Made by a program: the position numbers and the translations under genes. A DNA stretch of 64,000 nucleotides from AC-32 sp963763475 (GTDB taxonomy: Bacteria; Actinomycetota; Thermoleophilia; Gaiellales; Gaiellaceae): NCBI GenBank assembly GCA_963763475.1, contig CAVXOR010000004.1:496001-560000 (forward strand), in the 5' to 3' direction. The stretch's first letter is position 1. Every line of letters starts with the position of its first letter. Below are positions 27,555-34,782 of this stretch, piece by piece. A model generated the notes under the pieces. That model was not told the origin of the DNA. It worked only from the letters and a program-made list of their open reading frames with translations, and made no database searches.

Positions 27555-28510
27555 GCCGCGCGCCGGGCGCGCACGAGCTCGGTCAACTTCGGCAGGATCT
27601 CGTTCAGGTCGCCGACCACGCCGAGGTCCGCGTACTCGAAGATCGGCGCGTTCGGGTCCTTGTTGATCGCCACGATCAGGCCCGAGCTCTGCATCCCCAC
27701 CTTGTGCTGGATCGCGCCGGAGATGCCGAGAGCGACGTAGAGCTTCGGCGAGACCGTCTTGCCGGTCTGGCCGACCTGGGCCGAGTACGGGTACCAGCCC
27801 GCGTCGACGACGGCGCGCGTGGCCGCCACCGCACCGCCGAGCGCCTTCGCCAGCTCCTCGACCGCGCCGAACCCCTCCGGCCCGCCGAGGCCGCGACCGC
27901 CCGCGACGATCACGTCGGCGTCCTCGATCGACGGCCCCTCGCTCTCCTCGTGCGCCTGCTCGACCATCGTCGCCGCCAGCGAGAAGTCCTGCAGGCGCGA
28001 CTCGAACTTCTGCACGTCGGCACTGCCGCCGCTCTCCTGGGGCTCGAACGTGCCCGAGCGGACGAGCGCAAGCGCGGGCTCGGAGCTCCAGGCGACGTCG
28101 ACGTAGACCGAGTCGCCGAGGGCCGGGCGCTTGCCCATCAGCTTGCCCTCCTCGACGACGAGGTCGGTGAGGTCGTAGTTGAGGCCTGCGTCAAGTCGGG
28201 CGGCCAGTCCCCCGGCCACGTCGGCCGAGAGCACACTGGCCGCGAACAGGACGGCGTCGAACCTGCCCTCGCCGAGCAGCGTCTCGAGCGCGTCCACGCG
28301 GGGTTGCGGCAACGGCTTGTCGAGCAGCACGTCGTCCATCACGTGCACCCGCTGCGCGCCGAAGCGGCCGGCGTCGGCGGCGAGGGCCTCGACGTCAGAG
28401 CCGAGCAGCACGGCCTCGGCGTCGCCGAGCGAAGCGGCCTTGCCGAGCACGCCGAGCGCGTCCTTTTGCAGCTTCCCTTCGTGGTGCTCGACGAAGACCA
28501 GAAACTTCAC
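27551..28510 (-). CDS. etfA: Electron transfer flavoprotein alpha subunit
   Basis: 319 residues. The C-terminal FAD domain carries VAGGRGLGGPEGF, QVGQTGKTVSPKLYVALGISGAIQH and INKDPNAPIFEYADLGVVGD, the standard alpha-ETF signature. The N-terminal half is the alpha/beta domain I. The GTG start overlaps etfB by four bases (GTGA). It binds FAD and takes electrons from acyl-CoA dehydrogenases. Confidence 0.96.
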   Translation of the reverse strand: MKFLVFVEHHEGKLQKDALGVLGKAASLGDAEAVLLGSDVEALAADAGRFGAQRVHVMDDVLLDKPLPQPRVDALETLLGEGRFDAVLFAASVLSADVAGGLAARLDAGLNYDLTDLVVEEGKLMGKRPALGDSVYVDVAWSSEPALALVRSGTFEPQESGGSADVQKFESRLQDFSLAATMVEQAHEESEGPSIEDADVIVAGGRGLGGPEGFGAVEELAKALGGAVAATRAVVDAGWYPYSAQVGQTGKTVSPKLYVALGISGAIQHKVGMQSSGLIVAINKDPNAPIFEYADLGVVGDLNEILPKLTELVRARRAA

Positions 28511-29286
28511 AGTGCCTTCCGCTCCTGGAGGAAGGCGACGATCTTCTCCGCGGCGGAGCCGTCGTCCTCGATCTTCTGCGTGTCACCCCGCGCGGGCGGG
28601 TCGTTGAGCGCCTCGACGGTCGTGCGCGAGCCGGGCTCGCCGGCCTCCTCCGCCGGCACGCCGAGGTCGCTGAGCAAGAGTGTCTCCTGAGGCTTCTTCT
28701 TCGCGCCCATGATCCCCTTCAGCGCCGGGTAACGGGGGACGTTGATCGCGTCCGAGACGGCAACCACGGCCGGCAGCGGCGCCTCGATCACGTCGTAGCC
28801 GAACTCGGTCTGGCGCTTCCCGCGCACCTTGCCGTCATCGTGCGAGAGCTCGGCGACCTGCGAGATCAACGGCCGCTGCAGGCGGTCGGCGACCGCGGCC
28901 CAGAGCACCGCGCCGTCGCCGTCGTTTGCCTGCTGGCCGAAGAGCACCAGGTCGGCGCCCTCGCGCTCGAGCGCGGCGGCAAGCACGCGGCTGGTGGCGA
29001 CGAGATCGGAGCCCGCAGCGGCCTCGTCCGAGACCAATACGACGCGATCGGCGCCCATCGCCAGGGCGCGGCGCATCGCCTCCAGGGCGCGCTCAGGGCC
29101 GACGGAGACGATCACCACCTCACCCTCGCCGGCCCCGTCGCGGAGCTTCAACGCCTCCTCGACGGCGTTCGCGTCGAACGGGTTCAGCGTCCCCTCGCCG
29201 GAGCGGTCGAGCCGCTTCGTCGAAGGGTCGATCCGGCGCGTGGCGGTCGCTTCCGGGACGTACTTGGCGCAGACGGCGATTTTCAT
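28507..29286 (-). CDS. etfB: Electron transfer flavoprotein beta subunit
   Basis: 259 residues. MKIAVCAKYVPE at the start, the AMP-binding segment and the NPFDANAVEEALKLRD motif are typical. The ATG at 29286 was chosen; the open frame extends 20 unconserved codons upstream through the promoter. No Shine-Dalgarno is visible, and a TATTCT lies nine bases upstream, so the transcript may be leaderless or nearly so. First gene of the ETF operon, divergent from the M23 peptidase. Confidence 0.95.
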   Translation of the reverse strand: MKIAVCAKYVPEATATRRIDPSTKRLDRSGEGTLNPFDANAVEEALKLRDGAGEGEVVIVSVGPERALEAMRRALAMGADRVVLVSDEAAAGSDLVATSRVLAAALEREGADLVLFGQQANDGDGAVLWAAVADRLQRPLISQVAELSHDDGKVRGKRQTEFGYDVIEAPLPAVVAVSDAINVPRYPALKGIMGAKKKPQETLLLSDLGVPAEEAGEPGSRTTVEALNDPPARGDTQKIEDDGSAAEKIVAFLQERKAL

Positions 29287-29295
29287 TCGCGGGCG

Positions 29296-29301
29296 AGAAT
29301 A
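29296..29301 (-). promoter_or_regulatory. -10 hexamer of the etfBA operon
   Basis: On the minus strand TATTCT ends nine bases before the etfB ATG. A start of transcription about seven bases downstream leaves a leader of zero to three bases. Confidence 0.4.
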
Positions 29302-29357
29302 CAAGCGCAGAGCAGGTGCTCTGCTAGCCTCCTGCCCTTCGAGCACGACCGGAGCCC

Positions 29358-30245
29358 ATGCTCAGCCACCGGACGACAGCCCGAGGAACCTTGGTTCTCG
29401 CACTCGCGCTCCTGACCCTCGCGGGCGGGGCGAGCGCCGCCGCGCCGCAGAAGATCGTCTTCCCGGTACTTGGCACCGCGACCTACACCGACGACTTCGG
29501 CTCACCGCGGCCAGGCGGGGCGCACCAGGGGATCGACATGATCGCCGCCAAGCGGAGCCTCGCGCTCGCCGCCGAAGCGGGCAAGGTCGAGTTCTGGACG
29601 CACTCCGGGAGCGCGGGTTGCATGCTCTACCTCCACGGCCAGAGCGGCACCGACTACTACTACATCCACCTCAACAACGACCTGACCGCGAAGAACGACA
29701 ACCGCGGCAAATGCGTCGCCGGGACCGCGTACGCGAAGGGCCTGAAGGACGGCGCGAAGGTGGCCGCCGGCCAGCCCGTGGGCTACGTCGGCGACTCGGG
29801 CGACGCAAACGGGATCCACCCCCACCTGCACTTCGAGCTGCACCCGGCGCGCGGTGGCGCGATCGATCCCTACCCGTGGCTGCAGCGGGCGACGCACCTG
29901 CTCTTCTCAGCGCCGCGCGGGATGCCGTTCACGCTCGAGCTGCGTGGGACGATCGTCTCGGTCACCGACGACGCCGTCCAGATCCGGCTCTCCGCCGTGA
30001 GCGCCTGGCCGATGCGCCAGCGCCAGTCGCAGCTGAAGCGACGCCTGCTCGTGACCGTCCCGGTCGACGCGACGATCCAGCGCGTCCGCAGGTTGGGCGG
30101 CTCGGGCACGCCGGCTGCGCTCGCGTCGGCGAAGCCCAAGCAGCAGGTCGGCATCTGGACCGCTGCCGCGCCCACGACGTTGAAGGCCCAGCGCGGCGAC
30201 GACCTCGCCCTCAACGCCTCGCTGGTCTCGCTGGTCGTGCCCTAG
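29358..30245 (+). CDS. Secreted M23-family peptidase (LytM-like)
   Basis: 295 residues. A signal peptide (about 1-28, ending GGASAAAP) is followed by an M23 metallopeptidase domain (about 33-170) with the zinc motif H56QGID60, His103 in YYIHL, and H156LH158. The C-terminal 110 residues are a separate basic region of unknown fold. The metal ligands are intact, so cell-wall endopeptidase activity is plausible. The ATG at 29358 has a close GGAG. Its TAG stop forms a CTAG with the stop of a vestigial hydratase reading on the other strand. Confidence 0.88.
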   Translation: MLSHRTTARGTLVLALALLTLAGGASAAAPQKIVFPVLGTATYTDDFGSPRPGGAHQGIDMIAAKRSLALAAEAGKVEFWTHSGSAGCMLYLHGQSGTDYYYIHLNNDLTAKNDNRGKCVAGTAYAKGLKDGAKVAAGQPVGYVGDSGDANGIHPHLHFELHPARGGAIDPYPWLQRATHLLFSAPRGMPFTLELRGTIVSVTDDAVQIRLSAVSAWPMRQRQSQLKRRLLVTVPVDATIQRVRRLGGSGTPAALASAKPKQQVGIWTAAAPTTLKAQRGDDLALNASLVSLVVP

Positions 30246-30277
30246 CGGCCGACGAACCTCGGCTCGCGCTTCTGCCC
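30242..30277 (-). pseudogene. Remnant of the 3' end of an enoyl-CoA hydratase gene
   Basis: Read on the minus strand, the last codons before a TAG at 30244-30242 give KREPRFVGR, and the intact hydratase 106 bases upstream ends KREPRFTGR. The DNA differs mostly at third codon positions, as between paralogous genes rather than a recent duplication. The upstream part is lost and replaced by a repeat element. The remnant stop shares CTAG with the M23 gene stop, the arrangement used by other convergent pairs in this window. Confidence 0.55.
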
Positions 30278-30340
30278 AAGGCATCGCTTGCGATTCCGTC
30301 TGAAGCCATGCCGGATTTGCCGGCGTGGCCGTCCAACTGC
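30278..30340 (+). repeat. Dispersed double-hairpin repeat, copy A
   Basis: About 63 bases that align at roughly 70 percent with 32893-32956 read on the minus strand. Hairpin 1 is GGCATCGC-TT-GCGATTCC. Hairpin 2 is GCCGG-ATTTG-CCGGC. The stems are kept while the bases differ between copies, which suggests structure matters. It lies between the hydratase remnant and the intact hydratase. Confidence 0.5.
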
Positions 30341-30350
30341 AGCGGGCTTG

Positions 30351-31118
30351 TCAGCGACCCGTGAAGCGGGGCTCCCGCTTCTCGGCAAACGCCGTCATGC
30401 CCTCCCTGGCGTCCTCGCTGGAGAAGAGGGCGCCGAACTCGTCCGCTTCCCGCTGCAGGTTCGCGACGTGGTCGCCCTGGAGCGCGTGGTTCGTGGCGCG
30501 CTTGGCCGCGGCGAGCGCGACCGGGCTCTTGGAGGCGAGCAGCTCGGCGACCTCGCGCGCCTGCTCGAGAGCCGGATCGTGCACCGCGTTGACGAGGCCG
30601 ATGCGGAGCGCTTCGTCGGCGTCGACGAGGCGGCCGGTGAGGATCAGCTCCTTCGCGACGCCGAGGCCGCAGACGCGGGCAAGGCGCTGCGTCCCGCCCC
30701 AGCCCGGGATGATGCCGAGGTTGATCTCCGGCTGGCCGAGCCTGGCCCCCGGCGAGGCGTAGCGCAGGTCGCAGGCGAGTGCGAGCTCACACCCGCCACC
30801 GAGCGCGAAGCCCTGGATCGCGGCGATCGTCGGCTGCGGCATCGTCTCCAGCAGTTGCCCGCACTCGTGGCCGAGCTCGCCCCAGGCCCTCGCCTCCTCG
30901 ACCGAGAGACCGCTCATGTACTTGATGTCCGCACCGGCGACGAACGCCTTCTCGCCCGAGCCGGTCAGCACGACGACGCGGGCCCCATCGTCGCCGGCGA
31001 GCTCCTGCAGCCGGTCGCGGAGCTCCTCGAGCGTGGGCCGGTCGAGCGCGTTCATGGCCTCCGGCCGGTCGATCGTGACGGTCGCGATCGCCCCGCCGCG
31101 CTCGACGAGAACGCTCAG
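30351..31118 (-). CDS. Enoyl-CoA hydratase, probable CTG start
   Basis: Crotonase-fold enzyme that hydrates 2-enoyl-CoA. 255 residues, the usual length, when started at CTG 31118. The oxyanion-hole segments AGADIKYM and ALGGGCELALACD, and the catalytic Glu region QPEINLGIIPGWGGTQ, are present (both Glu positions kept). No ATG, GTG or TTG exists between the upstream gene stop and the ATG in EAMNALD, which would delete the first conserved strand. CTG overlaps the upstream TGA (CTGA), and GGGAAGG stands seven bases before it. The gene follows the mutase small subunit. Confidence 0.92.
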   Translation of the reverse strand: MSVLVERGGAIATVTIDRPEAMNALDRPTLEELRDRLQELAGDDGARVVVLTGSGEKAFVAGADIKYMSGLSVEEARAWGELGHECGQLLETMPQPTIAAIQGFALGGGCELALACDLRYASPGARLGQPEINLGIIPGWGGTQRLARVCGLGVAKELILTGRLVDADEALRIGLVNAVHDPALEQAREVAELLASKSPVALAAAKRATNHALQGDHVANLQREADEFGALFSSEDAREGMTAFAEKREPRFTGR

Positions 31119-31510
31119 GCGGGAACCTTCCCGCGCAGGAACTCGACGATCTCGCTCGTCGGCGCGCCCGGCGTGAAGACCGCCGCGACGCCCTGGCGCT
31201 GCAGCTCCTCGGCGTCCTCGGCCGGGATCGTCCCGCCGAGCACGACCAGCACGTCCTCCGCCCCGTTCTCGCGCAGGCCGTCGAGGATCCGCGGCACGAG
31301 TGTCATGTGCGCGCCGGAGAGGATCGAGATCCCGACCGCGTCGGCGTCCTCCTGGATCGCGGTCTCGACGATCTGCTCGGGCGTCTGGTGGAGTCCGGTG
31401 TAGATGACTTCCATTCCCGCATCGCGGAGCGCACGTGCGATGATCTTCGCCCCCCGGTCGTGCCCGTCGAGACCGGGTTTCGCTATGACGACACGGATCT
31501 TGCCGGACAT
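31115..31510 (-). CDS. Acyl-CoA mutase small subunit, B12-binding
   Basis: 131-residue stand-alone cobalamin-binding domain. The DxHxxG motif reads D15-G-H17-D-R-G20 with His17 as lower cobalt ligand; SILSGAH and GGTIP complete the Rossmann-like fold. Partner of the large subunit at 32955-34622, with which it forms a two-protein adenosylcobalamin mutase of the IcmA/IcmB or HcmA/HcmB layout. A TATACT seven bases upstream of the ATG indicates a leaderless message; it is first gene of a two-gene operon with the hydratase. Confidence 0.93.
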   Translation of the reverse strand: MSGKIRVVIAKPGLDGHDRGAKIIARALRDAGMEVIYTGLHQTPEQIVETAIQEDADAVGISILSGAHMTLVPRILDGLRENGAEDVLVVLGGTIPAEDAEELQRQGVAAVFTPGAPTSEIVEFLRGKVPA

Positions 31511-31517
31511 CTCCACG

Positions 31518-31523
31518 AGTATA
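31518..31523 (-). promoter_or_regulatory. -10 hexamer of the B12-domain/hydratase operon
   Basis: TATACT on the minus strand, seven bases before the ATG at 31510. It overlaps the ATG of the divergent MBL gene at 31523, so the two promoters must share or exclude each other. Confidence 0.5.
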
Positions 31524-32254
31524 TGAGTGTGAAACTGACCGTCGTCGGTTGCTCCCCGGCCTGGCCGAACCCCGGCGGCGCCCAGTCCGGCTACCTGCTC
31601 GAGGGCCCGGGGCGCCTGCTGCTCGACTGCGGTCCGGGCGTGCTGGCGAAGCTGCGCGAGCGCGAGGCCTGGCCGAAGGTGGACGCAATTGCGATCACGC
31701 ACTGGCACCTCGACCACTGGGGAGATCTCGTCCCCTGGGTGTGGGGCTCGACCCTCGGCCCAGGCGAGGGGATCGAGCAACCGGAGCTCTGGGTCCCCCC
31801 GGAAGGCCGCGAGCTGCTGTGCTCGATCGGCGGCCGGCTCGGTCAGCCCGAGATGTTCGAGGAGGCTTTCCGCCTGCACGAGTACGCCGACGGCGAGGCG
31901 TTCACGGCGGCCGGCTTCGAGATCACAGCCCACCGCGTGCTCCACTACCAGCTGCTCGCGTTCGGCTTCCGGGCCTCGGCGAACGGAACGGTCATCGGCT
32001 ACTCGGGCGACTCGGGCCCCAGCGACGGCCTCGCCGAGATCGCCCGCGACGCCGACCTGTTCGTCTGCGAGGCGACGCTGCAGAAACCGAATCCGGAAGG
32101 TGGCACGCGCGGGCACCTGAGCTCGCAAGAGGCGATCGAAGCCTTCGAGGCAGCAGGAGCCAAGCGGCTGCTGCTCACCCACCGGCCGTTCGAGCGCCCG
32201 CTCGAGGAGGACTCCCTCGAGCTCGCCCACGACGGCCTCGAGATCGAGATCTAG
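31523..32254 (+). CDS. MBL-fold metallo-hydrolase
   Basis: 243 residues. The zinc motif is H-W-H-L-D-H (THWHLDHWGD), further ligands are likely the Asp in YSGDSGPSD and the His in LLLTHRPF. Closest in pattern to the RNase Z/ribonuclease-like or arylsulfatase-like MBL group; the substrate is not predictable. ATG at 31523 has no ribosome site and overlaps the divergent -10 box. The gene lies between the two subunit genes of the mutase. Confidence 0.85.
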   Translation: MSVKLTVVGCSPAWPNPGGAQSGYLLEGPGRLLLDCGPGVLAKLREREAWPKVDAIAITHWHLDHWGDLVPWVWGSTLGPGEGIEQPELWVPPEGRELLCSIGGRLGQPEMFEEAFRLHEYADGEAFTAAGFEITAHRVLHYQLLAFGFRASANGTVIGYSGDSGPSDGLAEIARDADLFVCEATLQKPNPEGGTRGHLSSQEAIEAFEAAGAKRLLLTHRPFERPLEEDSLELAHDGLEIEI

Positions 32255-32264
32255 AGAAGAAGCG

Positions 32265-32855
32265 CTACTGGCCCTGCGGGACCGGCGGCGTCCAGCGCGG
32301 CATCCAGTAGTCCACGAGCCAGCGGCCGTTCTTGCCGGGGACGAGGCCGAGCTGGAAGGTGACCGGCCGGGTGCTGATGCCGGGCTTGCCGGCAAGGCCG
32401 ACCTCGACCAGGATCTCCTTCGTCGAGGCGTAGTCGAGGTAGTACTGGACGTGCTTCACGTCGACGCCCGGGTACGGCACGACCGGCAGGTCGTTGGCCC
32501 TCTTCCACTGAGCCGCGGTGTAACCGGCCTTCAGCGTCGGGGCGACGACGTTCCACGACTGATCCACGTGCTCGCGGGCGACAGCGGTGCCGATGAACGT
32601 CTTCACCGCGTCGCGGATCTTCGGATCGAGCTGCGTGTAGGTCTTGATCAACACACCGTCCGTGCTCCGCAGGGGAACGCTCTTGGCCGGCAGCGTCGGG
32701 TGGAAGCCCTTGTCCGGATTGGCGTGGTTGTTGTCGCTGCCCTTGACGAACACCATCACCAGGGTGAGCGCACCGAGAGCGAACACGGCCACGCCGAACC
32801 ACAGCAGATAGCGCTGGAACCGAGGTGAGCTGAAGGTCGTCGCGACTGAGTTCAT
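32265..32855 (-). CDS. Membrane-anchored extracytoplasmic protein, unknown
   Basis: 196 residues. A cytoplasmic N-terminus of about 16 residues, one membrane helix (about 17-38, LLWFGVAVFALGALTLVMVFV) and an external domain of about 155 residues, with a conserved-looking central part (AREHVDQSWNVVAPTLKAGYTAAQWKRANDLP) that recalls NTF2-like folds. I do not recognise the family. The ATG at 32855 was preferred to a TTG at 32864. It faces the MBL gene with a 10-base gap and lies downstream of the mutase large subunit and repeat copy B. Confidence 0.75.
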   Translation of the reverse strand: MNSVATTFSSPRFQRYLLWFGVAVFALGALTLVMVFVKGSDNNHANPDKGFHPTLPAKSVPLRSTDGVLIKTYTQLDPKIRDAVKTFIGTAVAREHVDQSWNVVAPTLKAGYTAAQWKRANDLPVVPYPGVDVKHVQYYLDYASTKEILVEVGLAGKPGISTRPVTFQLGLVPGKNGRWLVDYWMPRWTPPVPQGQ

Positions 32856-32892
32856 CGGGGTCAAAGCGATACGACGCTCAGAATAGCGCCAA

Positions 32893-32956
32893 AGTTAGAA
32901 CGGGCAACCGGGCAAAGCCCGGCCGCCCTCCAGAGCGGCATCGCAAGCGACGCCTT
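32893..32956 (-). repeat. Dispersed double-hairpin repeat, copy B
   Basis: Begins exactly at the TAA stop of the mutase large subunit. Hairpin 1 is GGCGTCGC-TT-GCGATGCC. Hairpin 2 is CCGGGC-TTT-GCCCGG. It aligns with copy A at 30278-30340. It may serve as the transcript end for the mutase gene. Confidence 0.5.
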
Positions 32957-34622
32957 AGAAGACGGGGGTTTCGCGCCAGGTGCCCCACGTCTCGCGCAGG
33001 GCATCGCACATCTCGCCGAGGGTGACGTAGGCGCGCGAGGCCTCGATCAGGAGCGGCATCAGGTTCACGTCGTCCTTGAGGGACGCCTCCTTCAGGTCGG
33101 CGAGCGAACGCTCCACGGCCGCAGAGTCGCGCCGCGCGCGCACGCCCTGAACGCGGTCGACCTGCTTCTGCTCGAGGGCCGGGTCGACGCGCAGCAGCTC
33201 GATTTCGCCCTCCTCCTGGAGCTGGTAGCGGTTGACGCCGACCACGATCCGCTGCTTGGACTCGACCTCGGCCTGGTAGCGGAACGAGGCCTCGGCGATC
33301 TCGCGCTGCTGGAAGTTCTCCTCGATCGCCGGGATCACGCCGCCGAGCTTCTCGATCCTCGAGAAGTAGTCGTAGGCCTCGGTCTCGAGGCGGTTGGTCA
33401 GGTCCTCGAGGTAGTACGAGCCGCCCAGCGGATCGATCGTGTTGACGACGCCGGTCTCGTGCGCGATCACCTGCTGCGTGCGTAGCGCGATCCGCACCGC
33501 GTCCTCGGTCGGCAGCGCTAGCGCTTCGTCGAAGGAGTTCGTGTGCAGCGACTGCGTCCCGCCGAGCACGGCCGCGAGCGCCTCGAGCGCCGTGCGGACG
33601 ATGTTCACCTCGGGCTGCTGGGCCGTGAGCGAGACGCCGGCGGTCTGGGTGTGGAAGCGCATCAGCCAGGAGCGCGGGCTCTTCGCGCCGTAGCGGTCGC
33701 GCAGCTCGCGCGCCCAGATCCGCCGGGCGGCGCGGTACTTGGCGATCTCCTCGAAGAAGTCGAGGTGCGCGTTGAAGAAGAAGCTCAGCCGCGGCGCGAA
33801 CTCGTCGACGTCCAGGCCGCGGGCGATCGCGGCGTCCACGTACGCGAACCCGTTGGCGAGCGTGAAGGCGAGCTCCTGCACGGCGTTCGAGCCGGCCTCG
33901 CGGATGTGGTAGCCGGAGATCGAGATCGGGTGCCAGCGCGGCAGCTCGCGAGCGCAGAACTCGACCATGTCCGTCACGAGTCGCATCGAGGGCTCCGGCG
34001 GGAAGATCCACTCCTTCTGCGCGATGTACTCCTTGAGGATGTCGGTCTGGATCGTCCCGCGCAGCTCGCCCCGCTCGACGCCCTGCTGCTCGGCGACGCA
34101 CACGTAGAAGGCGAGCAGCATCGCGGCCGGCCCGTTGATCGTCATCGAGGTCGAGACCTCGCCGAGCGGGATCCCCCCGAACAGCGTCTCGGCGTCTGCG
34201 AGCGAGTCCACGGCGACTCCCTCGCGCCCGACCTCGCCGAGCGAGCGCTCGTGGTCCGAGTCGTAGCCCATCAGCGTCGGCATGTCGAACGCTGTCGAGA
34301 GGCCGGTCTGACCGTGCTCGAGCAGGTAGCGGAAGCGCTCGTTCGTCTCCTCGGCCGTGCCGAAGCCGGCGAACTGGCGCATCGTCCAGAGCCGGCCGCG
34401 ATACATCGAGGGATAGACGCCTCGCGTGAAGGGATAGGCGCCCGGGTACCCGAGGTCGCGGTCGTAGTCGAGCTCGACGCGCTCAGGCGTGTAGAGCGGC
34501 TCGTTCTCGAGCCCCGAGATCGTGCTGAAGAGCTCGCCCTGGCGCTCGGGCGCGGCCTCGTAGAGCTCGCGCTTCCACTCGTCGTCGTCGCCGAGCGTGC
34601 GCTTGTCCTCGGTCGTGGCCAT
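32955..34622 (-). CDS. Adenosylcobalamin-dependent acyl-CoA mutase large subunit, isobutyryl-CoA mutase-like
   Basis: 555-residue TIM-barrel chain without its own B12 domain. Would usually be named methylmalonyl-CoA mutase. The two residues that set substrate choice read Phe84 (WTMRQFAGF) and Gln202 (KEYIAQKEWIFPP), the pair known for isobutyryl-CoA mutase; methylmalonyl-CoA mutase has Tyr89 and Arg207. FDMPTLMGYDSD and RFHTQTAG are typical of the whole family. The ATG at 34622 was chosen because the upstream frame overlaps the divergent histidine kinase. The likely role is branched/linear C4 acyl-CoA rearrangement, for example valine breakdown. Confidence 0.92.
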   Translation of the reverse strand: MATTEDKRTLGDDDEWKRELYEAAPERQGELFSTISGLENEPLYTPERVELDYDRDLGYPGAYPFTRGVYPSMYRGRLWTMRQFAGFGTAEETNERFRYLLEHGQTGLSTAFDMPTLMGYDSDHERSLGEVGREGVAVDSLADAETLFGGIPLGEVSTSMTINGPAAMLLAFYVCVAEQQGVERGELRGTIQTDILKEYIAQKEWIFPPEPSMRLVTDMVEFCARELPRWHPISISGYHIREAGSNAVQELAFTLANGFAYVDAAIARGLDVDEFAPRLSFFFNAHLDFFEEIAKYRAARRIWARELRDRYGAKSPRSWLMRFHTQTAGVSLTAQQPEVNIVRTALEALAAVLGGTQSLHTNSFDEALALPTEDAVRIALRTQQVIAHETGVVNTIDPLGGSYYLEDLTNRLETEAYDYFSRIEKLGGVIPAIEENFQQREIAEASFRYQAEVESKQRIVVGVNRYQLQEEGEIELLRVDPALEQKQVDRVQGVRARRDSAAVERSLADLKEASLKDDVNLMPLLIEASRAYVTLGEMCDALRETWGTWRETPVF

Positions 34623-34662
34623 CTCGCGGATTGTGCCCGTTCCCGGTGGCCGGAGCGGCCCA

Positions 34663-34713
34663 CACCCCGAAATCCAGCGAAATCGCTCCCCCAAAGGGGG
34701 GATTTTCGTGGTG
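34663..34713. repeat. Three-way-junction palindrome upstream of the histidine kinase
   Basis: An outer stem pairs 34663-34675 with 34700-34713 (12 bp with one mismatch and one bulge). It encloses two hairpins that touch without unpaired bases: AGCGA-AA-TCGCT (34676-34687) and CCCC-AAA-GGGG (34688-34699). On the plus strand TTTT occurs inside the closing arm (34703-34706). It lies in the 160-base divergent gap between the mutase and the kinase. Whether it acts as DNA or RNA is unknown. Confidence 0.55.
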
Positions 34714-34782
34714 GCATGCCCGCTGAAAGCCAGAAAGGCATGGATACGGGGCGGTTTGCTGCCGATGCCCCAGGCGGCGAGC

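Noticed and set aside
30246..30350. Transposon target duplication around repeat copy A
   Set aside because: The two hydratase tails differ mostly at synonymous sites, which fits old paralogues and not a fresh target-site duplication.
28829..30364. 511-codon plus-strand frame over the M23 gene and etfB
   Set aside because: Shadow frame with low-complexity Arg/Pro/Ala composition, typical of GC-rich DNA.
34687..34702. Simple intrinsic terminator (CCCCC-AAA-GGGGG then TTTT) on the plus strand
   Set aside because: No plus-strand gene lies upstream to be terminated, and the TTTT is part of the closing stem of the larger junction.
34623..34782. c-di-GMP, ydaO or other known riboswitch before the histidine kinase
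   Set aside because: The conserved cores of these classes could not be matched to the three-way junction by eye, so I report the structure without a class.
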